Below are positions 18,707 to 28,013 of a stretch of DNA of 64,000 nt, in pieces (the stretch's first letter is position 1; every line of letters starts with the position of its first letter). The position numbers were made by a program, and so were the translations under genes. This DNA comes from Bradyrhizobium sp. AS23.2 (GTDB lineage: Bacteria; Pseudomonadota; Alphaproteobacteria; Rhizobiales; Xanthobacteraceae): NCBI RefSeq assembly GCF_001908185.1, contig NZ_LGHM01000051.1, positions 1-64,000 on the forward strand. The letters are read 5' to 3'. Under the pieces are notes generated by a model. That model was given only the letters and a program-made list of their open reading frames with translations. It did not search any database and was not told the DNA's origin.

Positions 18707-19697
18707 CTATTCCAGGGGCACGTTGGCGGTCTTCACTACGGCAGACCATTTCTTGATTTCGGCATCCACAAAGCGCGTGAAATCAGCACCCGACAATTTG
18801 CCGGGGGGCGACGCCTTGAGTTGCAAATTTCTCGGCGATCGCCGGCGTGGCCAGGATTTCCTTCATCACTTCCACCAGGCGGGTATAGGCCGCATTGCCA
18901 TTCGCCGCCGGCATGTACAAGCCAAACCACGCCGTCGCCTCAAAACCCTTGACGCCGGCCTCGTCGAGCGTCGGAACGTCGGGAAGCGACGCAGCACGCG
19001 TCATGCTGGTGACGGCGAGCACGCGAATATTGCCGGCCGAAGCGGCCGGAAGCACGGTCGGCAGCGTGTCGAACATGATCGGGATATGGCCGCCGAGCAG
19101 ATCGTTCATTGCCGGCGCAGCGCCCTTGTAGGGAATGTGAACGATATCGACGCCCGCCATTTGCTTGAACAGTTCGCCGGACAGATGATTGGCGCCGCCG
19201 ATGCCCGAGGAGCCGAACGACAGCTTGCCAGGATCTTTCTTGGCCATGGCGATCAGTTCGGCGACGTTCTTCGCCGGAAAATCCTTGGAAACCACAAGCG
19301 CGTTCGGCGCGCTCGCGACCACCGCCACCGGCGAGAACGCGGTTTCGGTGTCGTATGGCAGTTTGCGGAATAGGCTTGGATTGATGACGTGATGGGTTGC
19401 GGTGATCAGCAGCACGCTGCCGTCCGCCGGGGATTTTGCCACCATCTCGGACCCGATGGTGCCCGACGCACCAGCGCGGTTTTCCACGATGGTCGAGACC
19501 CCGAGCTTCTCGCCGAGATATTGAGCGATGAAGCGCGCGAGGATGTCCGTCGTGCCCCCCGCCGGGAAGGGAACCACAATCTTGATCTGGCTTGGCGGAA
19601 ATTGCTGGGCAGATGCGGGAGCCAGCGAGACCGTAAGCGACAGCAACGCCAGACCGATAGCGAGGCGGAACATCTTCATCTTTGCAATCCAGGTCAT
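18707..19697 (-). CDS. Tripartite tricarboxylate transporter (Bug/TctC) binding protein 1, one apparent frameshift
   Basis: A 329-residue periplasmic solute-binding protein with a signal peptide (LAIGLALLSLTVSLAPASAQ) and the family hallmarks PAGGTTDILAR, VENRAGASGTIG and SGIGGANHLSGE. The frame breaks at six G at 18803-18808. With one base removed, the C-terminus becomes GKLSGADFTRFVDAEIKKW and stops at 18707, the normal family end. The ATG at 19697 follows GGAGAAG. No TctA or TctB permease gene is in the window, so it must share a permease encoded elsewhere. Confidence 0.87.
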
Positions 19698-19738
19698 GTA
19701 CTTCTCCGATCAGCGGTCGAACCGCGCGCTTGCCTCTC

Positions 19739-20722
19739 TTATGGCTGTCGCAAGAGCTTGGCGCGATCGACAAGCGAACGCTCCGAAACATAGAATTCTT
19801 TTGCCCATTGCTCGTACTCGCGTGGCGCACGATGCCATTCCGTCTGCTTCAACGTCTCGAGCAGCTTGTGATACTCGTCGCTTTCGGCCGCGGCCTTAAA
19901 GGCCTGATACAGCTTGTCGACGATCGGCGCGGGCATGTCCTTGGGCCCGACAAGTCCGTAAGGCGCGGGATAGACGAGGTCGTAACCCAGGCTTTTCGCC
20001 GTCGGCACGCCCCGCAGCCAGTCCGTCGGCTGCGCGTCGAAGGACAGCAGAACGCGCATCCTGCCTGACTCGATATTGGGCAGGATGGTGCCGACCGCAT
20101 CCACCGTGGCCATGGTGTGACCACCGAGCACGGCGGTACCGGCCTCGCTGCTGCCGCGGTAGCCGACATGCGTGATCTCGATTTCTGCCATTCCGGCCAG
20201 CGCCTCCGCCAGCAGATGCATGGTGGTGCCGGCGCCGGCGGTCGCGATCGTCAGCTTGCCCGGGTTTTCCTTGGCGTAGGCGATGAGGTCGCCAATGTTT
20301 TTCAGCGGCGAGTCCGCGTTGACCGCGAGCGCAAAGCTGTAGCCGCCGAGACCGGCAATCCAGGTGAAGTCCTTGATCGGATCCCAATCGACCTTCTGCA
20401 TGTACGGATAGCGCAGCAATCCTGCTGTCGCGACCGCGATCGTGTAGCCGTCCGGCTTTTCGGTCTTTGCCATGGTGGAGGGCGCGAGCGTAGCGCCTGC
20501 GCCGGGCTTGTTCTCGATGATGATCGGCTGGCCGAGTTGCTTGGATGCAAGTTCGCCAAGTTTGCGGAAGGTAACGTCGGTGGCACCGCCTGCCGCGAAT
20601 CCTACGAGCAGCCGGATCGATCGGGTCGGATAGGCTTCCTGCGCGGTCGCAATCAGGCATTGTCCCGCAAGTAACGCCGCAGCAAGTATCCCCCGACGCG
20701 ACCAGGCACCAAGCAATCTCAT
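19739..20722 (-). CDS. Tripartite tricarboxylate transporter (Bug/TctC) binding protein 2
   Basis: A 327-residue solute-binding protein of the same family as its neighbour, with signal peptide (GILAAALLAGQCLIATAQE) and motifs VGFAAGGATDVTFR, IENKPGAGATLAPS and GAGTTMHLLAEAL. It is clearly diverged from copy 1. The ATG at 20722 is preferred because GGGAGG sits at a good distance before it; an in-frame start at 20737 overlaps that site. Two binding proteins in one operon suggest uptake of two related carboxylates, or a change of specificity. Confidence 0.88.
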   Translation of the reverse strand: MRLLGAWSRRGILAAALLAGQCLIATAQEAYPTRSIRLLVGFAAGGATDVTFRKLGELASKQLGQPIIIENKPGAGATLAPSTMAKTEKPDGYTIAVATAGLLRYPYMQKVDWDPIKDFTWIAGLGGYSFALAVNADSPLKNIGDLIAYAKENPGKLTIATAGAGTTMHLLAEALAGMAEIEITHVGYRGSSEAGTAVLGGHTMATVDAVGTILPNIESGRMRVLLSFDAQPTDWLRGVPTAKSLGYDLVYPAPYGLVGPKDMPAPIVDKLYQAFKAAAESDEYHKLLETLKQTEWHRAPREYEQWAKEFYVSERSLVDRAKLLRQP

Positions 20723-20761
20723 CCGCACACCTCCCATATCTTTCGTTTCGATCCGTCCCGG

Positions 20762-22006
20762 TTACGAGCGCACCCGCACGCTCCAGGATTTGCGATTGTT
20801 CAACTCGTCGACGTCGAAGCCGGCGAGTTGCCGGTAGCTGCGCTCGGCGTCCTGCAGTTCGCTTGCGGCATCGCCATGGGCACCACGCCGGGCCATGGCG
20901 CTCACTTTGGCCATGACGTCGCCGGCCTGACGACGGTTCGCCAATTGTACGCCGCTCGCAACCGGGCGGCGGCGCGTCTCATAGCCGTTCAGGGCTTCGT
21001 CAATCGTGCGACCACTCGCAAGCTCGTAAGCAAACACACGCGCATCGAGAATGGCCTGCGAAGCGCCATTGGATCCGAAAGGATACATCGCGTGCGCGGC
21101 ATCGCCGAGCAGCGCGCAGCGCCGAAACACCCAACGCGGCAGCGGGTCGATGTCAGCCATCGGATATTCATACGCTTCGGACGCCGCACCGACGAGGCGA
21201 TGAATGTCCAGCCAGTCGAAACGATACTGATCGACGTACGACGCCACGACCTCGGGTGAAACGGATACGTTCCAATTGCCCAACTCGGCGGCAGCGGTAT
21301 CTCCTCGCGGGCGCACCAGCAGCCAGTTGAGCAGGCCGGGCGCGATCGGATAGACCACAATCCGCTGTCTCTCGTCCCCCAGGATGATCATCGTCGCCCC
21401 GGTGAGAAACGGTTCGGCACGTGTGGTGCCGCGATACATGACCCAGCCGTTCGATGCGATCGGCGTCACGCCGCCGCGTAGGCCGTCCCTGATCGCCGAA
21501 CGGATACCATCGGCCGCTACGAGCACTTCGGCGAAATGGGATACCGATTGACCCGAGGACTGGTCGATCGCTCCGACGTGCACTTGCCCGGCGCTTTCTT
21601 GATCCACGCGGAGCACGCGCTGTCCGGTCTTGATGGCTGACAGGCCCAGGCGTTTGCGTACGGCCTCTACAAGAATGCGTTGCAGCTGACCGCGATGGAT
21701 GGAGTATTGCGGCCAGCGGTATCCGGCATCGTGACCGCGAGGTTCGGCCCAAATCAATTGGCCGGCAGGATCGTAATAGGCCAATTCCTTGGTCGGCAAT
21801 CCTGATCGCGCGAGCTCTTCCTCGAGCCCCAATTCGCTCAGTTCGCGAACCGCGTGCGGCGGAAGATTAATGCCGACGCCGACGTCGCGAATTTCACGTG
21901 CCGCCTCCAGCAACACCACGTCATCAAAGCCCGCCGCATGCAGGCTGAGCGCGGCGGTCAAACCGCCGACACCCGCGCCTGCGATCGCAATCCTCGTTTT
22001 ACTCAC
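20762..22006 (-). CDS. FAD-dependent aromatic hydroxylase-type monooxygenase
   Basis: A 414-residue class A flavoprotein monooxygenase. FAD-binding GAGVGGLTAA lies near residues 10-19, the DG motif VAADGIRS near 173, and the GD motif ALLGDAAHAMYPFGSNGASQ near 300-319. These are the signatures of salicylate-, 3-hydroxybenzoate- and phenazine-hydroxylase relatives, using NAD(P)H and O2. The substrate is presumably aromatic or N-heteroaromatic but cannot be assigned. It starts with GTG and nearly abuts the MaoC gene upstream. Confidence 0.88.
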   Translation of the reverse strand: MSKTRIAIAGAGVGGLTAALSLHAAGFDDVVLLEAAREIRDVGVGINLPPHAVRELSELGLEEELARSGLPTKELAYYDPAGQLIWAEPRGHDAGYRWPQYSIHRGQLQRILVEAVRKRLGLSAIKTGQRVLRVDQESAGQVHVGAIDQSSGQSVSHFAEVLVAADGIRSAIRDGLRGGVTPIASNGWVMYRGTTRAEPFLTGATMIILGDERQRIVVYPIAPGLLNWLLVRPRGDTAAAELGNWNVSVSPEVVASYVDQYRFDWLDIHRLVGAASEAYEYPMADIDPLPRWVFRRCALLGDAAHAMYPFGSNGASQAILDARVFAYELASGRTIDEALNGYETRRRPVASGVQLANRRQAGDVMAKVSAMARRGAHGDAASELQDAERSYRQLAGFDVDELNNRKSWSVRVRS

Positions 22007-22009
22007 CGG

Positions 22010-22462
22010 TCAGGCCACGGTTGAACCGGATAAGGGGAATTCGACCATGGCTTCACCGGCAGCGACGTGTTCGTCCCTTTGATTGCGGACCAATACATCG
22101 ATCAGCACCCAACGTGATTTCTGCGTCGACTGCTTGGACTTCACCACGCCCACGGGCGTAATTGTGTCGCCCGGCTTGACCGGCTTGAGCCAGCGCGTCT
22201 CCAGGCGGCGCTGAATAGCGCCGGCGGGATAGGCCCAATCGGTCAGCATCCGGGTGATCAGCCCGAAATTGTTCATGCCATGCATGATGATGCCACCGAA
22301 ATTGGTCTTGCCGAAACTGTTCTTCATATAGTCGTCGTCGAGATGCAGCGGGTTGTAGTCGAGCGATCCGTCGCAAAATAGACGGATCGATTCCCGCGAG
22401 ACGTCGAATTTCGGACCGTTGATCGTATCGCCGACGGCGAGTTCTTCGAAGCTGGTGCTCAT
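22010..22462 (-). CDS. MaoC-like hydratase (C-type hot-dog)
   Basis: A 150-residue single hot-dog protein with the MaoC-type pattern: D-x-N-P-L-H-x-D reads here DYNPLHLDDDY near residues 36-46, followed by GGIIMHGMNNFGLI. These carry the Asp/His catalytic pair of R-specific enoyl-CoA hydratases. It pairs with the gene immediately upstream, which has the partner (N-terminal type) fold; such pairs form heteromeric 2-enoyl-CoA hydratases. Likely step: hydration of an unsaturated acyl-CoA in this operon. Confidence 0.88.
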   Translation of the reverse strand: MSTSFEELAVGDTINGPKFDVSRESIRLFCDGSLDYNPLHLDDDYMKNSFGKTNFGGIIMHGMNNFGLITRMLTDWAYPAGAIQRRLETRWLKPVKPGDTITPVGVVKSKQSTQKSRWVLIDVLVRNQRDEHVAAGEAMVEFPLSGSTVA

Positions 22463-22489
22463 GCTGTGTTTCCCTGTCTCTTGCTGCGA

Positions 22490-22966
22490 TTACGCGGGAC
22501 GGATGGTCTGGCCGCGGCCGGAGCAGATGACGTCGCCATGCTGATTGAAGAAGACGTTGTCGTGGACGACGAAGAGGCGCTCGCGCTTGATGAACTTGTC
22601 CAGTGCGCGGGCCTGCAAGGTGATGGTGTCGCCGGGCCGCGCCGGTTTGTTGTAGCTCCAAGACTGGCCGGCATTGATGGTGCCCGGCGTTCGCATCCAG
22701 TCGTCGGTCGGGGTGCAGGCAAACATCAGCAGAATGTGGATCGACGGCGGCGCGATCAGCCCGCCGTACGAAGTCGTCTTGGCGTATGCCTCGTCGAAGT
22801 AGAGCGGGTGATCCTCACCGACAGAGCGGCAGTAGAGCTGAATGGCTTCCAGCGTCAGCTTGTAGGGGATCGTCTTGCGCGGTTCGCCGGGCACGATCTC
22901 GTCCCACACCTTTCGCAAATTGGCGTCTTTCCAGAAGTCGGTCTCGAATGCGGACGCTTGCGTCAT
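22490..22966 (-). CDS. MaoC-like / FAS1-like dehydratase N-terminal-type protein
   Basis: A 158-residue hot-dog protein of the N-terminal MaoC type (RKTIPYKLTLEAIQLYCRSV, GEDHPLYFDEAYAK, GLIAPPSIHILLM). It is expected to bind the CoA part while the downstream partner supplies catalysis. The ATG at 22966 is preferred over 22981 because GGGAGAAG lies correctly before it. It is first in the minus-strand operon MaoC-N, MaoC, monooxygenase, TctC2, TctC1, CaiB, and its promoter region carries a perfect palindrome facing the divergent IclR gene. Confidence 0.85.
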   Translation of the reverse strand: MTQASAFETDFWKDANLRKVWDEIVPGEPRKTIPYKLTLEAIQLYCRSVGEDHPLYFDEAYAKTTSYGGLIAPPSIHILLMFACTPTDDWMRTPGTINAGQSWSYNKPARPGDTITLQARALDKFIKRERLFVVHDNVFFNQHGDVICSGRGQTIRPA

Positions 22967-22984
22967 CGCGGCTTCTCCCATACT

Positions 22985-22999
22985 GTTCGCCTGGCGAAC
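22985..22999. promoter_or_regulatory. Perfect palindrome, putative IclR operator
   Basis: GTTCGCC-T-GGCGAAC is a perfect 7-bp inverted repeat with a one-base centre. It lies 18 bp before the MaoC-N start and 64 bp before the IclR start, between the divergent genes. IclR-family operators are typically GTTCG...CGAAC palindromes, so this is the likely site. Confidence 0.65.
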
Positions 23000-23063
23000 T
23001 AATCAGTCGATTTATGAAACACTATGCGCGGAACCTTCCGACTCCGCAAGGGGCTGTCGACGA

Positions 23064-23834
23064 ATGCCGAAAGAGAGTGATGGATACGTACGCGCGATTG
23101 AGCGAGGTTTCGCCTTGATCGAAGCGCTCGGCCGTTCGCCGGGGCGGCACACGCTGTCGGAGGCCGCTGACCACGCGGGCCTCAATCGCGCAACCGCGCG
23201 GCGCATGCTCGCAACCCTGGTCAAGTTGAAGTATTGCGAAGCCGACGGCCGCTACTTCCGCTTGCGGCCTCGCGCGCTGGGTCTTGGATTGTCCTATCTC
23301 AACGCGCTGCCATTTTGGGGCTATGCCCAGCGGGCGCTCGAAGATCTCCGCAATGACATCGGCGAATCCTGCGCGCTCGCCGTGCTCGATGAAACCGACA
23401 TCGTCTATGCGCTGAGACTTCCCGCGCGGAGAATCCTCTCCGCCAATCTCGGCATTGGCAGCCGGCTTCCCGCGCACCTCGTCTCGCTAGGGCGCGTGCT
23501 TCTGGCCAATCTCCCGTCGGACCAGCGAGAACAATACCTCGCGACCACGCCGCTCAAATCGGTTACGCCACGCACGATCATCGACACCAAGCGACTCGCT
23601 CGGGAACTGCAGTTGACGCATGAGCGGGGCTACTCCTGGGTCGATGGCGAACTCGACCCAGCGATTTGCGGCATCGCTGTTCCAATTCGCGACCAGGGCG
23701 GCAGCGTCGTCGCGGCGATCAGCATCAATTTGATTTCAGGCACGCTGAACGAGGCCGCTGCAAAGAAACGGTATCTCGTGCGGCTTCAGAAGACCGCCCA
23801 GGACATTCGGACGCAATCGGTCTCGCTGCCGTAA
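23064..23834 (+). CDS. IclR family transcriptional regulator
   Basis: A 256-residue regulator. The N-terminal winged helix (HTLSEAADHAGLNRATARRM, then LATLVKLKYCEADGRYFRL) is followed by the IclR effector domain with GSRLPAHLVSLGRVLLA and YSWVDGELDPAICGIAVPIR, close to the PcaR/PcaU/PobR branch that senses aromatic acids. The ATG at 23064 is the first in frame in the region with family-like sequence after it. It is divergent from the MaoC-N/TctC/CaiB operon and probably controls it through the palindrome at 22985-22999. Confidence 0.88.
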   Translation: MPKESDGYVRAIERGFALIEALGRSPGRHTLSEAADHAGLNRATARRMLATLVKLKYCEADGRYFRLRPRALGLGLSYLNALPFWGYAQRALEDLRNDIGESCALAVLDETDIVYALRLPARRILSANLGIGSRLPAHLVSLGRVLLANLPSDQREQYLATTPLKSVTPRTIIDTKRLARELQLTHERGYSWVDGELDPAICGIAVPIRDQGGSVVAAISINLISGTLNEAAAKKRYLVRLQKTAQDIRTQSVSLP

Positions 23835-23913
23835 TTCAAGGGCGCCTGGCGATTGCAGTACATCATGTCCGCTACGGGGCGATTGTGTTGGAACTCGTCC
23901 TCTCGAAACACGT

Positions 23914-23944
23914 TAGGGGCGGGCCATTTGATTGCCCGCCCCTA
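23914..23944. terminator. Bidirectional hairpin between convergent genes
   Basis: TAGGGGCGGGC and GCCCGCCCCTA form a perfect 11-bp stem around a 9-base loop. It lies between the IclR gene (plus) and the alpha/beta hydrolase gene (minus), which converge here. There is no strong U tract, so it may stop transcription only partly. Confidence 0.6.
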
Positions 23945-24000
23945 CTCGACTTTGCGAAATTAGCTATCCAGAGGCTCGCGCAGGAACGGATAGCGCGGCG

Positions 24001-24771
24001 CTAGTCTGCGAGCTGTGGTCCAATCGCCTCCAAGACGTTCGGCAGTCGTTCCACCTGGGGGAGATGGCCGCACTGCGGAATGATATGCAAGCGCGCATGC
24101 GGCATCGCATGCTTCCACAAAGGCGCATATTCCGTTGGAGTTACGCGATCCGTATCTCCCCAAATGATCGTCGTGGCGATCTTCACCGTCGACAGCGATT
24201 GGGCGAGCGCAGGGTTATGCAAGCCCGCGCGCCCGAGACGCGCGACGGCGATGCCATTGTTCGCCCGCAGCTCCTGCTGCGCCGCCGAGAGCGGTTGCGA
24301 AAGAACCTGTTCGGCGATCTTGGGGTCGGCGAACACCTGCCTCATCAATTCCGGATAGGACCAGCTTGAGAAGTCCGGTACAGGGATTTCGGGCGAATTC
24401 ATGCCCGCGGGGGCGAGCAGCACGAGACTGCGAAGTAGCGATTGATCGCGGATCGCAATCTCGCTTGCGAGCCACCCGCCGAGCGAGCTGCCGATGAGAT
24501 GCACTTTTCCGAGTTCGGAATTCTTGAGGACCGAAACGTAAAAATCCGCCAACTTCGCCATCGTGTCGGCCCACGTCTGGGCATGCGAAAGACCGAAGCC
24601 GGGATGCTCCGTCGCCACGACTTCGTGCGACGCGCTGAGCGCCTCGAAGAACGGCACCCATCCCTGCAGGCCGGCGGCACCATGAAGGAACAGAACGCGA
24701 CTTCCCTGGCCGCCTCTCACCAGCCGCAGCGGAATCCCCGCGACGTCCATATAGGTCTCGACATGTTTCAT
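24001..24771 (-). CDS. Alpha/beta hydrolase (esterase / C-C hydrolase type)
   Basis: A 256-residue alpha/beta hydrolase. The oxyanion segment is FLHGAAG near residues 29-35, the nucleophile elbow GSSLGG has Ser near 95, the acid is in WGDTDRVTP (Asp near 206), and the His is in PQCGHLPQVE near 239. The triad is complete. It directly follows the Baeyer-Villiger monooxygenase, so the natural guess is an esterase cleaving the ester that enzyme produces, as in acetophenone degradation where HAPMO works with an arylesterase. Meta-cleavage C-C hydrolases are a similar alternative. Confidence 0.86.
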   Translation of the reverse strand: MKHVETYMDVAGIPLRLVRGGQGSRVLFLHGAAGLQGWVPFFEALSASHEVVATEHPGFGLSHAQTWADTMAKLADFYVSVLKNSELGKVHLIGSSLGGWLASEIAIRDQSLLRSLVLLAPAGMNSPEIPVPDFSSWSYPELMRQVFADPKIAEQVLSQPLSAAQQELRANNGIAVARLGRAGLHNPALAQSLSTVKIATTIIWGDTDRVTPTEYAPLWKHAMPHARLHIIPQCGHLPQVERLPNVLEAIGPQLAD

Positions 24772-24792
24772 CAGACTTCCCCTTCCCTCCTC

Positions 24793-26769
24793 TTACGCCA
24801 CAGACTCATCGTGTGCCGTCCGCGCCTCACTCGCCGCCGGGCGCGGCGAGAAGATGCGGTATTCGGACGGATCGAACGCTTGCGTGAGGTCCCAGTAGTC
24901 AACAAGGCGCCAAGGCGACGTCGTCGTCACGCGATTGTTCTTGTTCTTGTACCAGCTGGTCACGCCGGAATGCGACCACACCATATTCCTGCATTTCTCG
25001 TCGACGAGCACGTTGTACAAATCGTGCACCTCGCGACGGACCTCCAGGGCTGAGTGCCCGCTTTCGATCATCTCGCGCAAGGCCTGCAGGATGTATTTGA
25101 TCTGGCACTCGATGTGAAAGATCATGCTTCCTCCGTGCGCGAGGCCCGTGTTCGGCCCCATGGTCAGGAAGAGGTTGGGGAATTTCGGCATCGTCATGCC
25201 CAGATAGGCTCGCGGATCGTCCTCGCCCCACTCCTTCTCGAGCTCGACGCCGCCGCTTCCGCGGATGGACATCGGCCAGAGCACCTTGCCTGCCTGAAAT
25301 CCCGTCGCGAGGAGAATGACGTCCGCTGCGTGGACCTGGCCGTCCTTGGACACAACGGCGTCGGCGGTGACGCGGTCAATCCGATCCGTGACGAGTTTGA
25401 CGTTCTCGCGACGAAGCATGCGATACCAGTAATTGTCGCGCAGCATCCGCTTTCCGTATGGCGGATAGCTCGGGACGCATTTCGCGATCAGTTCCTCATC
25501 ACCACCGAGCTCCTCGCGAATATGCGCGATCAGCATCTCGCGCATTTCGTGATTGGCCTGATTGAGAGACTGCTCGGGCCTGGTCCATTTATCGTCCATC
25601 TGAAGCGTCGAATGGAACACGTCGGAAGACGCCCAGAACAGCAAGAAGCGCTGCCACTCGTTGAACAGCGGAATGTTCTTCAGGGCCCAGACCTGCCCCT
25701 CGGAAACCGCCGAATGATAAAGCGGGTTCTTCGCGGCCCAGTGCGGCGACCTCTGGAAGATCGTCAGGCTCGCAACCTCGGGGGCGATCTCCGGCCCGAC
25801 CTGCATCCCGCTGGCGCCCGTGCCGATCATAACGACACGTTTGCCGCGCAGATCGACATTGTGATCCCATTGTGCGGTGTGCAAGCACTCGCCCTTGAAC
25901 TCGCTCAACCCCGGAATCGCCGGGATCGCCGGACGGTTCAGCAGCCCGACGGCCGTGATCACGGCGTTGCAGCGCATGGTCTTCCTCGATCCGTCCTTGC
26001 CGCGCACAGTCACAGACCAGAGCGACGCGTCATCGTCCCATTCGAATTTCTCGACCTCGACGCCGAATCGGATTTGCCCGCGCAAGTCGAACCGATCCGC
26101 CACATCCTTGATGTAGTTCAGGATCTCCTTCTGCTTGGAGAAATGCCGCGTCCAATCCGGCTTCGGATGAAACGAGAACGAATAGATATGGTTGGCGGTA
26201 TCGACCCCGCAGCCAGGGTACGAATTCTCATACCAGGTACCCCCAAGCTCGTCGTTCTTTTCCAAGATATCGAACGGGATTCCGGCCTCCTTCAGGCGCA
26301 TGCCGGCGCAAATCCCCGAAAGACCAGCCCCGATAACAACAACCTTGAAGTCCTCACGAGGCAGCTCCCGCGGATCCCGACGCCACTGCAACGCTCGGTG
26401 ATCCTCGTCGTTCAGACGCAGCTCCTCAGCCATGAGCGGCAGATACTCGTCGGGAATTTCCTGTCCCGCGCCGACACACATGATCTTCTTGAGCGCAGCA
26501 TCAGACAATCCGCGCACCAGTGGGCGGTTCGACTTCGCCGACTCGATCAGCGTCGCCACGAGACGCTCGCGAATGTTCTTCTTGAGCTCGTCCGGTATTT
26601 TCTCCTGATAGTTCCAGGCGCCATGGATGAACGGCTTCACCTCATCCAAAATGCTCAGGTCGCCACCGAGATGCGCCAACACCAACGCGGAAACCACGAT
26701 ATCGGCTTCCTCGAGGGAGCTCCGTAAGATCGCCTCATCGGCGACCGCTTTCGCGAACGAATTGGTCAT
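24793..26769 (-). CDS. HAPMO-like Baeyer-Villiger monooxygenase
   Basis: A 658-residue flavoprotein. The first Rossmann motif GAGLSG is at 147-152, the Baeyer-Villiger fingerprint F-x-G-x3-H-T-x2-W-D is at 291-302 (FKGECLHTAQWD), and the second Rossmann motif GTGASG is at 316-321. About 140 residues precede the first Rossmann motif; such an N-terminal extension is characteristic of 4-hydroxyacetophenone monooxygenase (HAPMO) relatives rather than the ~540-residue cyclohexanone type. The reaction is ketone + NADPH + O2 to ester or lactone. The adjacent hydrolase would cleave the ester. The LivMHFG genes upstream on the strand may import the ketone or a precursor. Confidence 0.9.
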   Translation of the reverse strand: MTNSFAKAVADEAILRSSLEEADIVVSALVLAHLGGDLSILDEVKPFIHGAWNYQEKIPDELKKNIRERLVATLIESAKSNRPLVRGLSDAALKKIMCVGAGQEIPDEYLPLMAEELRLNDEDHRALQWRRDPRELPREDFKVVVIGAGLSGICAGMRLKEAGIPFDILEKNDELGGTWYENSYPGCGVDTANHIYSFSFHPKPDWTRHFSKQKEILNYIKDVADRFDLRGQIRFGVEVEKFEWDDDASLWSVTVRGKDGSRKTMRCNAVITAVGLLNRPAIPAIPGLSEFKGECLHTAQWDHNVDLRGKRVVMIGTGASGMQVGPEIAPEVASLTIFQRSPHWAAKNPLYHSAVSEGQVWALKNIPLFNEWQRFLLFWASSDVFHSTLQMDDKWTRPEQSLNQANHEMREMLIAHIREELGGDEELIAKCVPSYPPYGKRMLRDNYWYRMLRRENVKLVTDRIDRVTADAVVSKDGQVHAADVILLATGFQAGKVLWPMSIRGSGGVELEKEWGEDDPRAYLGMTMPKFPNLFLTMGPNTGLAHGGSMIFHIECQIKYILQALREMIESGHSALEVRREVHDLYNVLVDEKCRNMVWSHSGVTSWYKNKNNRVTTTSPWRLVDYWDLTQAFDPSEYRIFSPRPAASEARTAHDESVA

Positions 26770-26806
26770 TTACTTGCTCTTGGTTGGTGTTGCTTGCGTT
26801 GTAAAA

Positions 26807-26824
26807 GTCAACCTAGGAGTTGAC
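26807..26824. promoter_or_regulatory. Inverted repeat before the Baeyer-Villiger gene
   Basis: GTCAAC-CTAGGA-GTTGAC is a 6-bp inverted repeat 38 bp before the ATG at 26769. It could be an operator for separate control of the monooxygenase/hydrolase pair, which is split from livM by 243 bp. I see no gene in 26770-27012 and no clear -10 box. Confidence 0.4.
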
Positions 26825-27012
26825 GTCGCTCGAATGAAGAACTGTCGCGATGATGGGCGGCATCGGTAACGCTGATATCTGGAAGGCACGAATGTCGGGG
26901 TACGACACCGCGCATCGCGCGGGCGCCTGCCGATCCCGCGCGACGCTGTCTTTGGCGGAGATTCATGCCGGCACGCCGCCGTGGGACGCTCTCGAAATCG
27001 GTCAACGCGTCG

Positions 27013-28011
27013 TCATCGCGGCAATCGCTTTGCGATCCAATCCGCGATCTGTCGCGCCCCATGCGGCAAGGCAAAGATGACGGCAAACAGGATGACGCCG
27101 AACACCGCGCCTGAGAGACCCTTCGAAATCCCCTCGGCCAAATTCGGCACGAAAACGATGAAGACTGCGCCGACCAGCGAACCGGGAAGCCATCCCACGC
27201 CGCCGACGATCATTCCGACGAAGATCGCAATCGACAACTGGAAGGTGAAGCTGTCCGGAGCGACGAACTGCACGACAATCGCTCCAAGCGCTCCAGCCAC
27301 CCCCGTGAACGCGGCGCTCGTGCCGAATGCCAGTGTCTTGTAGAGCGACAAGTCGACCCCGAGCGCCGACGCCGCAATCTCATTGTCGCGCACGGCCAGC
27401 ATCGCCCGTCCAGTACGACTGCGCAGCAGGTTCGCGCAAAGCCAGTAGATGACCACGGCCACGGACAGGGTAAAATAATAGAGCCACGCGTCCTGGGACA
27501 ACGGCAGGTCGAACGGCGCCTCCGGCTTGTTGACGACAAGCCCGTGCACGCCACCCGTCCAGGGCTCCAGCACCGCGAGCTTCGGGATCTGAGGCATCGC
27601 GACCGCCAGGGCAAACGTCGCAAGAGCGAGATACACTCCGGACAGCCTCAGTGCGGGAAGACCAAACAAGAATCCGAAGAGAAAGCAGATTACGCCGGCT
27701 GCCGGGAGCGTCAGCGCATAGTTGACGCCGTACACCTCCATCATGATCGCCGCCGTGTAGGCTCCGACCGCATAGAACGCACTCTGCCCGAGCGAGAACT
27801 GCCCGCTCGCCCCGGTCAGCAGATTCAAGGCCAGAATGGCGATGGCATAGATCAGAACCGTCGTCACCTGGAACACGACGAAATCACTCACGCCCAGCGG
27901 AATGACGAGGAGACCGAGCAGCAAAACCAGCCTCGCAACCGTCGGCATCGACGACTTCCGGACTTCGACGGCGGCCACAGTCTGGCCGAGAGTCTCTTCA
28001 ATCGCGCTCAT
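27013..28011 (-). CDS. livM: Branched-chain amino acid-type ABC transporter permease LivM (system 1)
   Basis: A 332-residue inner-membrane permease with about 8-10 helices. Family signatures include LNLLTGASGQFSLGQSAFYAVGAY (shortened here to its core GQFSLGQSAF), and DSFTFQLSI followed by GGVGWLPGSLVGAVFIVFVPN. The ATG at 28011 sits right at the livH stop; the longer in-frame extension upstream is the antisense of nothing and simply overlaps livH. With LivH it forms the channel of a Liv-type importer, which in soil bacteria also carries aromatic acids and other catabolic substrates. Confidence 0.9.
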   Translation of the reverse strand: MSAIEETLGQTVAAVEVRKSSMPTVARLVLLLGLLVIPLGVSDFVVFQVTTVLIYAIAILALNLLTGASGQFSLGQSAFYAVGAYTAAIMMEVYGVNYALTLPAAGVICFLFGFLFGLPALRLSGVYLALATFALAVAMPQIPKLAVLEPWTGGVHGLVVNKPEAPFDLPLSQDAWLYYFTLSVAVVIYWLCANLLRSRTGRAMLAVRDNEIAASALGVDLSLYKTLAFGTSAAFTGVAGALGAIVVQFVAPDSFTFQLSIAIFVGMIVGGVGWLPGSLVGAVFIVFVPNLAEGISKGLSGAVFGVILFAVIFALPHGARQIADWIAKRLPR

Positions 28012-28013
28012 GC

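Noticed and set aside
25054-26727. 557-codon plus-strand ORF opposite the Baeyer-Villiger monooxygenase
   Set aside because: It is the antisense shadow of a strongly recognisable enzyme; its translation shows no domain and is biased to Arg, His and Asp, as GC-rich shadows are.
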